Origin: an uncultured Odoribacter sp.
GTDB taxonomy: Bacteria > Bacteroidota > Bacteroidia > Bacteroidales > Marinifilaceae
Assembly: GCA_944321165.1 (NCBI GenBank)
Contig: CALUKE010000021.1
Coordinates: 1 to 50,368, forward strand
Length of the DNA: 50,368 nucleotides
Direction: 5' to 3'
Position 1 is the stretch's first letter. Each line of letters opens with the position of its first letter. The position numbers and the translations under genes are program-made. This document shows positions 40,177 to 48,812 of the stretch, piece after piece. The notes below the pieces were generated by a model. The model searched no databases. It had not been told where the DNA came from and saw only the letters and a program-made list of their open reading frames with translations.

Positions 40177-42984
40177 ATGAAAAATAGTATTTTATTTATA
40201 TTTTGTTTTTCTCTTTTGCTGACTGCTTGTCAGCAAAGGGAGGAGCTTATTCCCCAGACCGGACAGGAACAGGAGGGTACTGTTTTGGAAATGCCTGTTT
40301 TGAAGGGGCACGTCCGGGTGAAGTTGAAAGCGGGAATGCAGCGGAAACTGAATGTGGTGAAAACCCGTAGTGGAGTGTCTTCGGGGATTACTGCATTGGA
40401 TCTGGCAAATGTGGATCTGAGTGTTTACCGGATGGAACGGGTTTTCCCTCCTGCTGGAAAATTTGAAGAGCGCCATCGGGAGGCCGGCTTGGATTTATGG
40501 TATGATATATATTTCGATGAAAAAATTCCGACCCGTAGTGCTGTACAGATTTATGGAGAGGTTCCTGAAATTGAATATGTCGAAGAGATTCGGGAAGCCC
40601 GTTTGTGCGATTACCGGGTTGTTGAAGAACCCTTGGAACCGGTTGCTTCGCTATTGAGAAGGAGTGCCACCACTGCAGAAGGACTTGAAGAAATGCCGTT
40701 TAATGATCCGCGTTTGGTTGAAATGTGGCATTATCACAATGCCGGAGAGAGTGTGAATGGTTTGTCAGGAGCATTGGCCGGTGCTGATATTGGGGTTTTT
40801 GAGGCCTGGAAAACGGAAACAGGATCCTCTGATGTAATTGTGGCAGTGATGGATGGCGGGATTCAGTACAATCATCCGGATTTGGCTGCCAATATGTGGG
40901 TGAATGAGGCTGAATTGAATGGCAAAGAAGGCGTCGATAATGATAATAACGGGTATGTCAATGATATTTATGGTTGGAACTTTGTGACTGCCAGAAATGT
41001 TGCAGGATCCGGTGTCGATTCTATCCGGGGGAACGGAGCACTTACCCCCTATGTGCATGGAACGCATTGTGCCGGGACAATTTCTGCGGTGAATGGAAAT
41101 GGAGTCGGGGTTTGTGGTATTGCTGGCGGTTCTGGGGCCGGTGATGGAGTTCGTTTGATGAGCTGTCAGATTTTCCATACAGATCCGGTAAGTGGCGCTG
41201 ATTTGGCTTATGCAGATCCGAATATGTATGTTTATGCAGCGGATATGGGAGCGGTGATTTCTTCCAATTCCTGGACGAACGGGGCTTATGACGAGTCGGC
41301 ATTCATGAATTCTGCCATGCGTTCGGCCATCGATTATTTTATTAAATATGCCGGAACGGATGTAAATACGAAACAACAAAACGGACCGATGAACGGCGGA
41401 TTGGTTGTTTTTGCCGCTGCAAACAGTAACAGCGATGTAAAAGAATGGCCGGCTGCTTATTCGAAAGTTATGACGGTTGCAGCTATGGCTCATAATTACA
41501 AGCGGGCCTCTTATTCCAATTTCGGGGATTGGATTGATATCACGGCTCCGGGAGGAGAACAAAGCTATGGAGATGAATATGCAATCTTGAGTACTACGAT
41601 CAACAGCAGTTATGCCTGGTTGCAGGGTACTTCGATGGCCTGTCCCCATGTATCCGGGTGTGCTGCTCTGGTATTGTCCAAATTTCAAGGGCAGGGCTAT
41701 ACGCCGGGAGAATTATGGGAACGTTTGATTAATTCAACTCATAGTTTGGATGGATACAATCAGAGATATATCGGTTTATTGGGAGCCGGGTACATTGATG
41801 TAGGACTGGCTTTGACACCGCCTTCTACGGTTCCGCCGGATACTTCCCACCTGACCGTAGTGGCAGCCTATGATGATTGGGCCATTATTGAATGGACTGT
41901 AAAGGCTGCAGCTGACGGACCTATGAGTAAATATGTATTGAGTTGGAGTACGGATCCTTTACAACCGGAGACGCCCGGGGCTACTATCGGTACGAAAACG
42001 ATCAATGTCCGTTATATCAATGCCGGAACTGTGTTACGCGATACAATTACCGGTTTGACATTGGATGATACTTATTATTTCAGTATTCAAGCGTATGACC
42101 GTTGGGGTGGAGTGAGCGATCCTTCCCCACAGGTAGAAGCACGAGTTGTCCGGAATGAATCCCCGATACTGACTCCGACTTGGAATGGAACAGTTTTATT
42201 GAATGAAGGAGCGGAGCGAGAAGTTCGTCTGGAAATAGAGGAACCGGAAAATCATTTGATCATGTGTCGCATAACTCCTCAACTACCGTGGATTGCCATG
42301 GAGTACGAAGGGAATACAGCCGTGAGTTTCCGTTTGCTTCCGGATTATACCGCCGCTGGAAATTATGATTTGCGAATTCAGGTGAGTGATCAATATGGAG
42401 CTATTTCAGAGGTGAATATGCCGATTGAAGTGATTTATAAGGAGGTGGCTCCGGTGCTGGTTCAGGATTTTTCGGATTTGCAATTGGTTAACAATGGTCG
42501 GCGGACAACTTTAAGATTAACGGATTATTTCTCAGATCCGAAAGGTCGGAATCTGGTGTATGAAATGGAAAACAGTTCTGATGCCGTGGCGAACGTACAG
42601 CGAAGCGGGGATGATCTGATTATTGAACCGAGAATTATTGGGCATACGGAAGTGTTGATTCGGGCTAAAAATGCTGCGGGGCTTTCGGTTAGTCAGCGGT
42701 TTGTCGTTGAAGTGATTCGGGACGAAGAAAGTGATTCTGGAGAAGCGATGATGGTATATCCGAATCCTGTCCAGAAAGAGTTGACCGTGACTCTTCAGCC
42801 GGAGGCGAGGGGACGGGTGACTCTGAAACTGTACAATGTGGCTGGCCGATTGATGAAGATAGAAGAGGTAACGATCGGTGACTCCGGCTATAAGTTGGAC
42901 ATGAGCGGAATGCAAGCGGGCTCATATGTGTTGACGGTAGACGGTGAGCGTGGTTCCTGGAAGAAAAATATTATTAAGATTTAA
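40177..42984 (+). CDS. Subtilisin-like (S8) protease with FN3-like domains and a type IX secretion C-terminal domain
   Basis: The order in 935 residues is: signal with lipobox (LLLTAC, Cys18), an inhibitor-like propeptide (about 45-150), and an S8 catalytic domain with D226 (VAVMDGG), H294 (VHGTHCAG) and S486 (GTSMACPHVSG), plus the FAAANSN oxyanion region. Two beta-sandwich domains (about 560-660 FN3-like, 675-850 Ig/cadherin-like) follow. The C-terminal sorting domain (about 859-935) has MVYPNPVQKELTV, LYNVAGRLMK and GSYVLTV, ending KNIIKI. All catalytic residues are present. The sorting domain directs export through the type IX system; the PorV-like gene starts 8 bases later. A lipobox plus a sorting domain in one protein is unusual. 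Confidence 0.92.
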   Translation: MKNSILFIFCFSLLLTACQQREELIPQTGQEQEGTVLEMPVLKGHVRVKLKAGMQRKLNVVKTRSGVSSGITALDLANVDLSVYRMERVFPPAGKFEERHREAGLDLWYDIYFDEKIPTRSAVQIYGEVPEIEYVEEIREARLCDYRVVEEPLEPVASLLRRSATTAEGLEEMPFNDPRLVEMWHYHNAGESVNGLSGALAGADIGVFEAWKTETGSSDVIVAVMDGGIQYNHPDLAANMWVNEAELNGKEGVDNDNNGYVNDIYGWNFVTARNVAGSGVDSIRGNGALTPYVHGTHCAGTISAVNGNGVGVCGIAGGSGAGDGVRLMSCQIFHTDPVSGADLAYADPNMYVYAADMGAVISSNSWTNGAYDESAFMNSAMRSAIDYFIKYAGTDVNTKQQNGPMNGGLVVFAAANSNSDVKEWPAAYSKVMTVAAMAHNYKRASYSNFGDWIDITAPGGEQSYGDEYAILSTTINSSYAWLQGTSMACPHVSGCAALVLSKFQGQGYTPGELWERLINSTHSLDGYNQRYIGLLGAGYIDVGLALTPPSTVPPDTSHLTVVAAYDDWAIIEWTVKAAADGPMSKYVLSWSTDPLQPETPGATIGTKTINVRYINAGTVLRDTITGLTLDDTYYFSIQAYDRWGGVSDPSPQVEARVVRNESPILTPTWNGTVLLNEGAEREVRLEIEEPENHLIMCRITPQLPWIAMEYEGNTAVSFRLLPDYTAAGNYDLRIQVSDQYGAISEVNMPIEVIYKEVAPVLVQDFSDLQLVNNGRRTTLRLTDYFSDPKGRNLVYEMENSSDAVANVQRSGDDLIIEPRIIGHTEVLIRAKNAAGLSVSQRFVVEVIRDEESDSGEAMMVYPNPVQKELTVTLQPEARGRVTLKLYNVAGRLMKIEEVTIGDSGYKLDMSGMQAGSYVLTVDGERGSWKKNIIKI

Positions 42985-42992
42985 ATAGCTTT

Positions 42993-43970
42993 ATGATGAA
43001 TTGGAAAATTATATACATTCCTTTATTTGGCATGTTATTGACTGTTGGCAATTTGAGAGGACAGAGTGTAGCATTTCTGGAAGTAGCACCAGATGCAAGG
43101 GCTGCTGCTTTGGGTGAAGCGGGTACGGCTCTTTCTCCCGATGCTTGGTCTGTGTATTGGAATGTGGCCAAAGCTGTTGCTGCGCAGTCGCAAATGGAGG
43201 TGGCTTATAGTTTTACACCTTGGATGAGAGATTATCTTTCCGGAAGTCGTTTCCATCGAGTTGGCGGTTTTTACCGTTTCTCGGATAAAGATGCGATTGT
43301 GGCCGGATTTCGTCACTTTGCCAATGGAGAATTCGGATTGACTGATGAAAATGGTGTTGAGGCCGGTTGGGTGAATCCCAAAGAATATGCGCTGGAGGTC
43401 GGATATGCCCACAACTTGATGAAAGGCTTGTCGGTAGGGGCGACTGTCCGCTATATCCGTTCGGATTTTGGAGCGTTGCAAGCGGTTGACCCGGCCAATG
43501 CCGTTGCTTTTGATCTTGGAATTTATTATCAAAAACAGTTGGATGGGTTGTCGCAGGCATCGTTGCTCTCTTTTGGTTTGACGATGTCGGATTTAGGCAC
43601 CCGCATCAAATATGCAACTTCGGAGTATGCTCTCCCGACTCGTTTGGCTGCAGGGGCAGCCTTGACATTGCCTTTGGCCGAGCATCATGCATTGTTGTGT
43701 ACAGCCAATGCGGCTTATCGTTTGGTACCTTCGAATAGTCGGGTATGCAGTGGGGGTGTCGGGATAGAATATGGATTTTATAATATCGGTTTTCTCAGGG
43801 CCGGTTATCGTTGGAATGATCTGGAAAAAAATGCCGGAGGAGATTATGTCAGTTTGGGTGTGGGAATCAGATATTGGCATTTGTTTGCGGACGCAGCCTG
43901 GCGTTTGGCCACAGAAGAATATGATGCGCTCGATAAAACCTTTACGTTTTCGGTCGGCGTTAATTTTTAA
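42993..43970 (+). CDS. porV: PorV-like outer-membrane protein of the type IX secretion system
   Basis: This 325-residue beta-barrel has a signal peptide (about 1-25, LRGQS). Family motifs are FLEVAPDARAAALGEAGTA, SPDAWSVYWN, SFTPWMRDY, NPKEYALEVGYAHNL and GATVRYIRSDF. The barrel ends FTFSVGVNF with C-terminal Phe. PorV (LptO) is a FadL-like protein that binds the C-terminal domain of type IX cargo leaving the SprA translocon and delivers it to the attachment complex. It follows the sorting-domain protease by 8 bases, so it is probably a dedicated or extra shuttle for that cargo. No other type IX gene is in the window. Confidence 0.88.
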   Translation: MMNWKIIYIPLFGMLLTVGNLRGQSVAFLEVAPDARAAALGEAGTALSPDAWSVYWNVAKAVAAQSQMEVAYSFTPWMRDYLSGSRFHRVGGFYRFSDKDAIVAGFRHFANGEFGLTDENGVEAGWVNPKEYALEVGYAHNLMKGLSVGATVRYIRSDFGALQAVDPANAVAFDLGIYYQKQLDGLSQASLLSFGLTMSDLGTRIKYATSEYALPTRLAAGAALTLPLAEHHALLCTANAAYRLVPSNSRVCSGGVGIEYGFYNIGFLRAGYRWNDLEKNAGGDYVSLGVGIRYWHLFADAAWRLATEEYDALDKTFTFSVGVNF

Positions 43971-43988
43971 TTTTAAATCAGGAGAACG

Positions 43989-45932
43989 ATGAGATATATC
44001 AGTTTATTTGTGGGTGGTATTTTGGCTTTGGTCTCATGTGATGAGGTGAAAGTGGCAGGAAGCGGAGGAGTCGAAGCCGGAAATTTGAGTGCCGGATTTC
44101 GGGATTCTGTGGTTACGGTATTTGAAAACGAAGGATCCGGAACAGTATATGTGGATTTTTCTTCGGCATTGACACAGGCGACCAAGGTGGTATTTTCTGT
44201 TGTAGAAGAGAAAAATATACAGGAAAATAAGGATTACTTTTTCAGGGATAAGGAAGTATCGGTGGCTGCCGGCAGTCATAGTACAGAATTGAATTTTTCT
44301 TTGATTGATGATCCGATTGTCAATGATGAGCGGAGTTTCAGCTTGCGATTGGTCTCTGTCAATGGAGGAATGGTGGATACGGCCGCCTCTTTGGTAAGAG
44401 TAAAGGTTTTGGACGATGAAAGTGAAATCGCTGTCGGTTTTGAGGAAGCAACTTTTATGGTGGCAGAACAGGAGGATGGGGCCTCCTCTTATGTATGTCG
44501 GATTCCTGTAAAAGTATACGGTACTCTGCAAAAACCCTTGCAGTTCAAAGTGGCTGTAAAAGAACTGGAGGAAGAACAGGCGGCTGTTGAAAATGTGCAT
44601 TTCCGTTTACAGGAGTCGGTATTTGTGGTGGAGAATACAAATAGTGAGGTGGTGATCCCGGTAGAAATTTTTGATGATAATGAAGTGAATGCCGATCGGA
44701 AATTTGCGTTGGATATCATTGAAGCAACCGGTTGTGAAATTTATACTGCTCAACGACGTTGTATTGTGACAATTAAGAATGACGATATGGGCATTTATTT
44801 CGGTCGGACGAATCTGGAAGCGGAAGAGAGTGCTGGGACGGTAAGAATTCCTGTTAAATTGACCAAGAAAGCAGAGCAGGCTGTGACGTTTACTGTGGCG
44901 TGTGGTGGATCTGCAGTAGAAAATACTGACTATACATTAAAAAAGACCTGGACGATTGAGGCGGGGCAGGATAGTGTCGACATTGAAATAGAACTCAAAG
45001 ATTTGCCGGCTGTGTCCTCCGATCGCTTACTGGAGCTTCAGTTTGCCGCAGTCGGAGAGGGGATACAGGTATTCGAGGCTGAAGGCCGTTGTACTTTAAA
45101 GATATTGGATTGCAGTACAGGATTGGCTTTTGCAGAGTCTTCCAGGTTGATTCTTAATGACAGTACACATTTGTCTCTGCCGGTTCAGTTAACGAATGCG
45201 GTGGAACATGATGTGACATTCCAGGTAAAAATTACTGCGAGAAATGGAGTGTCTGAGAGTCAGGTCGCTCTTCTTACATCGGAAGTTACTATTCCGACAG
45301 GAAGTCTCAGCGGTCAGGTCGAACTCTCTTTGCAGCGCTTGACGCTTTCCAAACAGGCAAGTTTCACGATTGAAATTCAGAATGTATACGGGGCATCCAT
45401 GGCTGCTATCAATAGTTGCACGGTGAATAAATATTATAAATTTCAGACGACCGCATTGAGTATTGTTTCCTATTCTTCACAGGAAGATGGTGGTGGTGAG
45501 GCTGCTCCGAGCGGATATGCCGCCGCTGCGATCGATGGTAGTGAAAGTTCGTTTTGGCATACAAACTGGAGTGGGGGCGGTACCGGAGGTATCAATGTTT
45601 TGCCGGAAGGTATTGTTATTGCTTTACCCGATCATTTTCACTTATGGGGGGTAGAGGTATTGAGACGTGTTGCAGCTGCGAATAGTGACAATAAAAAGGC
45701 AGAGTTTTACTTAAGTGATGAGACTACTGATTTCGGTGCTGGAACTTGGGGGACTGCTTTGGGAAATGTGGTGTGGGATAAATGTTCTTCGACCGATCGG
45801 GCCGAGCATGTGCGGACCTTGTTCCTGCCTGCGTCTGTATCCGGCAAGTATTTAAAGATCAGTGTAACGGAAAGTTATCGGAATACCAATGCCCAAATTG
45901 CGGAAGTCGTTGTTTTTGGATATACAGATTAA
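43989..45932 (+). CDS. Calx-beta + F5/8C surface lipoprotein
   Basis: This 647-residue lipoprotein has Cys17 followed by DEVKV. It shows four Calx-beta-like repeats (about 30-135, 140-258, 262-370, 375-480), each ending in a VKVLDDE/TIKNDD-type motif. The F5/8 type C domain (about 490-647) has SYSSQEDGGGEAAPSGYAA, SFWHTNWSGG, YLKISVTESYRN and a closing IAEVVVFGYTD. Its F5/8C start resembles that of the first operon gene, so the two may share a ligand. A Shine-Dalgarno-like AGGAG lies 5 bases before the ATG. It probably acts as a surface adhesin or ligand binder. Confidence 0.8.
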   Translation: MRYISLFVGGILALVSCDEVKVAGSGGVEAGNLSAGFRDSVVTVFENEGSGTVYVDFSSALTQATKVVFSVVEEKNIQENKDYFFRDKEVSVAAGSHSTELNFSLIDDPIVNDERSFSLRLVSVNGGMVDTAASLVRVKVLDDESEIAVGFEEATFMVAEQEDGASSYVCRIPVKVYGTLQKPLQFKVAVKELEEEQAAVENVHFRLQESVFVVENTNSEVVIPVEIFDDNEVNADRKFALDIIEATGCEIYTAQRRCIVTIKNDDMGIYFGRTNLEAEESAGTVRIPVKLTKKAEQAVTFTVACGGSAVENTDYTLKKTWTIEAGQDSVDIEIELKDLPAVSSDRLLELQFAAVGEGIQVFEAEGRCTLKILDCSTGLAFAESSRLILNDSTHLSLPVQLTNAVEHDVTFQVKITARNGVSESQVALLTSEVTIPTGSLSGQVELSLQRLTLSKQASFTIEIQNVYGASMAAINSCTVNKYYKFQTTALSIVSYSSQEDGGGEAAPSGYAAAAIDGSESSFWHTNWSGGGTGGINVLPEGIVIALPDHFHLWGVEVLRRVAAANSDNKKAEFYLSDETTDFGAGTWGTALGNVVWDKCSSTDRAEHVRTLFLPASVSGKYLKISVTESYRNTNAQIAEVVVFGYTD

Positions 45933-45962
45933 TCAATGTAAATTATATAAAAATTGAATACG

Positions 45963-47900
45963 ATGAAAACATGGAAATTAATATCGTTGCTCCTGGTTTT
46001 CTTTATTTTTGGAGCGTGTGATGACGATGTGTCCGACTGCCCTGATGCAGGAGGAGGAGGTTCTGCTACTGTGTCAGAAGTAAATGCCTGCTGGGGTTAT
46101 GAGTCAAAAACGGTATTGAAAAATTCGGGACAGATACTGGTTCCGATAAAATTGGATCGAGCCTCTGGGAATATGTTGAAAGTGACGGTTAGTGCTCAAC
46201 AGAGCGATGATGAGATGATTGCCCGAGAAGGTGTGGATTTTGAAATCCGGGATAAAGTGGTGAATTTCCCTGCCGGGGACACTTTGGCTTTTCTGCCTGT
46301 AGATTTGATCGATAACGGAAAGGCTGAAAAAGATCGGGATATCATTCTGCATCTGAGTGGTGTTTATTCAGGGAAAATTTCTACGCCTAAGACTTGTTCA
46401 CTGCATATTGTAAACAATGCTTTTGTGGAATTTCAGTACAAAAATCGCGAAACTTATGAAGCTGCCGGTACTTATAAGATTCCGGTGTTAGTTACAGGAG
46501 ATATACTGGAAAATACGACTTTTACGGTACGTGTTAAAGAGGGGGGAACAGCTCAGGAAGGCACTCATTTTAATTTGCCGAAAACGACATACACCCTGGA
46601 AAAGGGTGCTACGGCTGCAGAAGTTGAAATAGAATTGGTGGATGACGATGAAACTAATACAGATCGATGGTTTGATCTGGAGATTGTGGCTGTGAATGGT
46701 TCTAATGCCATCATTGGGAAAAGTATTCCAGTATGTCGGGTTACGATCATCAGTGAAGAAGTTCTCCGATTTGTGGCTTTCGACGCTTCGGAATACAGTG
46801 TGGAAGAAGGGAAGGATTTGCGGATTCCGATTGTATTGGATAAGGCACCTGGCAACGGAGAAGCTGATGTTGAAGTTACTTTCAGTGTGAAAACGGCGAA
46901 TAGTACCGCTGTGGAAGGTATTGATTTTACAATCGAGGAAAAGACATTGCGTTTTGTACCCGGACAAAAGGAAAATGAATTGGTGGTACATATTCTTGAT
47001 AATGACTGGATTGATGTGGATAGAAATTTTGTGCTATCATTCAGAGAATCTCAGGGGGCGAATATCGGTACACCGGATGTGTGTCAGGTGACTATCCGGA
47101 ATAATGATTTTCCTGTTTTTGCACAGAATTCATATATGTTGGAGGAAGATTATGGAGAGTTGATATTGCCGGTAGAGTTACCGTCTGTTTCGTCTACCGA
47201 TACGCGTTTGACTGTAAAGGTACTTGCTGGGGAAGCTGCCAAAGAAGGGAAACATTATACATTACCCTTATCGGAGATACTTATACCGGCCGGTCAGACA
47301 ACCGGAGAGGTACGTGTGAATATCGGTCATGACTTGGAATGGGAGCAGACTCCTGTCTTTACTGTTTATATTGCGCAAGCAAATGGAGTCGTGTTGAAAG
47401 AGTCTGATTGTGCGGCTGTCATATCATTGCAACCGTGTGACTATCGTAAGTTTTTAGGAACATGGTATCTGACTTCGTTGAAGCCGGAAGCAATGAAAAC
47501 AAACTGTGAAATTGTGGTGTCTGCGGGAGAAAATGGAGAGGATTTCAACAAGAGATATGTATGCAATACGGCAGCCGGCGCATTGACGTCTAATTCTGCT
47601 GCTGCTTTTGAATGGCACATGAATTATGATAAGAATACCGGGGCCATACAGTTAGTTATGGGTGAAAAAATCAACCTTGGAGGAAATTTATCGATGAGTG
47701 GAAAATCAATTTATATTACTTGGTATTATTATGGTAATCAGACAACGAAATACATTGAAACGACTTGGGATGGAGATGATACCTTGTTGTGGAACAGCGG
47801 TAATAATTATGTTTGTTTGGCTTGTATCGGAGTGAACGATGGAAGTTGGGTAGGACAGGTTGCTTGGCATTTGGAGAATGTGAAAATGGTTAGAAAATAG
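45963..47900 (+). CDS. Calx-beta surface lipoprotein with the shared C-terminal domain
   Basis: The 645-residue lipoprotein from the ATG at 45963 (an in-frame TTG three codons earlier is unlikely) has Cys19 followed by DDDVSD. Four Calx-beta-like repeats (about 40-145, 150-262, 265-385, 388-495) have EGVDF, EGTHF, EGIDF and EGKHY turns. The last 145 residues form a compact domain starting GTWYLTSLKP, with WHMNYDKNTGAIQLVMGE in the middle and WHLENVKMVRK at the end. It is paralogous to the tail of the Calx-beta gene at 38574. It is the last operon gene, before a terminator. Confidence 0.8.
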   Translation: MKTWKLISLLLVFFIFGACDDDVSDCPDAGGGGSATVSEVNACWGYESKTVLKNSGQILVPIKLDRASGNMLKVTVSAQQSDDEMIAREGVDFEIRDKVVNFPAGDTLAFLPVDLIDNGKAEKDRDIILHLSGVYSGKISTPKTCSLHIVNNAFVEFQYKNRETYEAAGTYKIPVLVTGDILENTTFTVRVKEGGTAQEGTHFNLPKTTYTLEKGATAAEVEIELVDDDETNTDRWFDLEIVAVNGSNAIIGKSIPVCRVTIISEEVLRFVAFDASEYSVEEGKDLRIPIVLDKAPGNGEADVEVTFSVKTANSTAVEGIDFTIEEKTLRFVPGQKENELVVHILDNDWIDVDRNFVLSFRESQGANIGTPDVCQVTIRNNDFPVFAQNSYMLEEDYGELILPVELPSVSSTDTRLTVKVLAGEAAKEGKHYTLPLSEILIPAGQTTGEVRVNIGHDLEWEQTPVFTVYIAQANGVVLKESDCAAVISLQPCDYRKFLGTWYLTSLKPEAMKTNCEIVVSAGENGEDFNKRYVCNTAAGALTSNSAAAFEWHMNYDKNTGAIQLVMGEKINLGGNLSMSGKSIYITWYYYGNQTTKYIETTWDGDDTLLWNSGNNYVCLACIGVNDGSWVGQVAWHLENVKMVRK

Positions 47901-47922
47901 TCGTTTATTGTTAGTCAGAAAC

Positions 47923-47956
47923 AAAGAGACCGGTTGCAATTAGCCGGCCTCTTTTG
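47923..47956 (+). terminator. Terminator of the surface operon
   Basis: AAGAGACCGG pairs with CCGGCCTCTT (one mismatch), followed by TTTTG. It lies 23 bases after the last stop codon and between convergent genes, so it may work in both directions. Confidence 0.75.
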
Positions 47957-47974
47957 TATATAACCGCGGCTTTG

Positions 47975-48583
47975 TCAGTAACTGATAAAGCCGCTTCTGA
48001 AGATGCCGGACTGTGAGGTTGGAACCAACGTGCCGGAGAATGTAAGATTATTGCTGTTCATCATCGGATAGACCGTGGCATTGGCATAATTGCTGTTTGC
48101 ACTTAGGTTGACCACAACTTGTGCTGTCAAAGCAATTCCGTTGACATAGAAAGAATAAGTGATATTTCCCTGTTTGTCTGTGTTGCTGGTGATTTGCGAA
48201 GGACTACCTTGCACGGTAATTCCTCCCAATCCATTGGGACCTGCAATTCCGGAAAAAGCCAACTGAACATATACCGTATTCCCTTTGAATTGAATAAAAT
48301 TGGTATTGTCTGAAACAGGGATGGCTGCACCATTGGGACCGTAGAGGGTGGTGGCCATCAATACCCAATCTTGGTTTTTTAGGGCTTCGACAGCTGCATT
48401 GAAAGCTTCTTGATCCGCTTGTTCCTGAGCTTTTTTACGCATATCTCTCTTGACTTGACGTTGTTGTTTTTTTGTTAACTCTTGATAATGAGTCGGTGTC
48501 TGGGTATCCTGGCTTTGAGCCTTGCTGTTATAGCCCGGTAGCATAAATGCGGATACCAATAATAAAAATAATACTCGTTTCAT
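47975..48583 (-). CDS. DUF4251-family secreted protein
   Basis: This 202-residue protein has a signal peptide (about 1-23, GYNSKAQ). A charged helix (about 33-60, KKQQRQVKRDMRKKAQEQADQEAF) is followed by a beta-rich DUF4251 domain (about 75-202, with GNTVYVQLAF and NLSANSNYANATVYPM, ending FRSGFISY). It is periplasmic or surface-located and of unknown function. It converges with the big operon and does not seem related to it. Proteins of this type are common in Bacteroidetes. Confidence 0.83.
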   Translation of the reverse strand: MKRVLFLLLVSAFMLPGYNSKAQSQDTQTPTHYQELTKKQQRQVKRDMRKKAQEQADQEAFNAAVEALKNQDWVLMATTLYGPNGAAIPVSDNTNFIQFKGNTVYVQLAFSGIAGPNGLGGITVQGSPSQITSNTDKQGNITYSFYVNGIALTAQVVVNLSANSNYANATVYPMMNSNNLTFSGTLVPTSQSGIFRSGFISY

Positions 48584-48698
48584 AATAGGTCGTTTTTATT
48601 TAGTTGTTTTCCTCGTATACGTGTTCTTTTCGGCGATGGTTTTCAGCTCCTGTTTAAAAAAGTATAAAACTTTCATCCTCTCATTTCGGTAAAAAGAG

Positions 48699-48706
48699 TA
48701 TTTTTG
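48699..48706 (+). promoter_or_regulatory. Candidate -7 element of mnmE
   Basis: TATTTTTG matches TAnnTTTG, giving a leader of about 100 bases. No TTTG at the usual spacing is seen. Confidence 0.4.
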
Positions 48707-48812
48707 TTCAAAATAGCTGTTGTGAAAGAATTTGCATATTTTGTGCCATCCTGATAATAAAGGTTGAAAAAATAGTGAAATTCATTTTATAATTGTATAA
48801 TGTAGATCGATT

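Noticed and set aside
40765..41688. 307-codon reverse-strand frame opposite the protease
   Set aside because: Shadow of the S8 gene; no recognisable domain, promoter or start signal. The same holds for long reverse frames at 19592-20536, 21130-21915, 28371-29066 and 35057-36010.
22804..47900. Ordinary polysaccharide utilisation locus
   Set aside because: Two susCD pairs are present but there is no intact glycoside hydrolase, lyase or sensor gene, and the clear enzyme is a protease.
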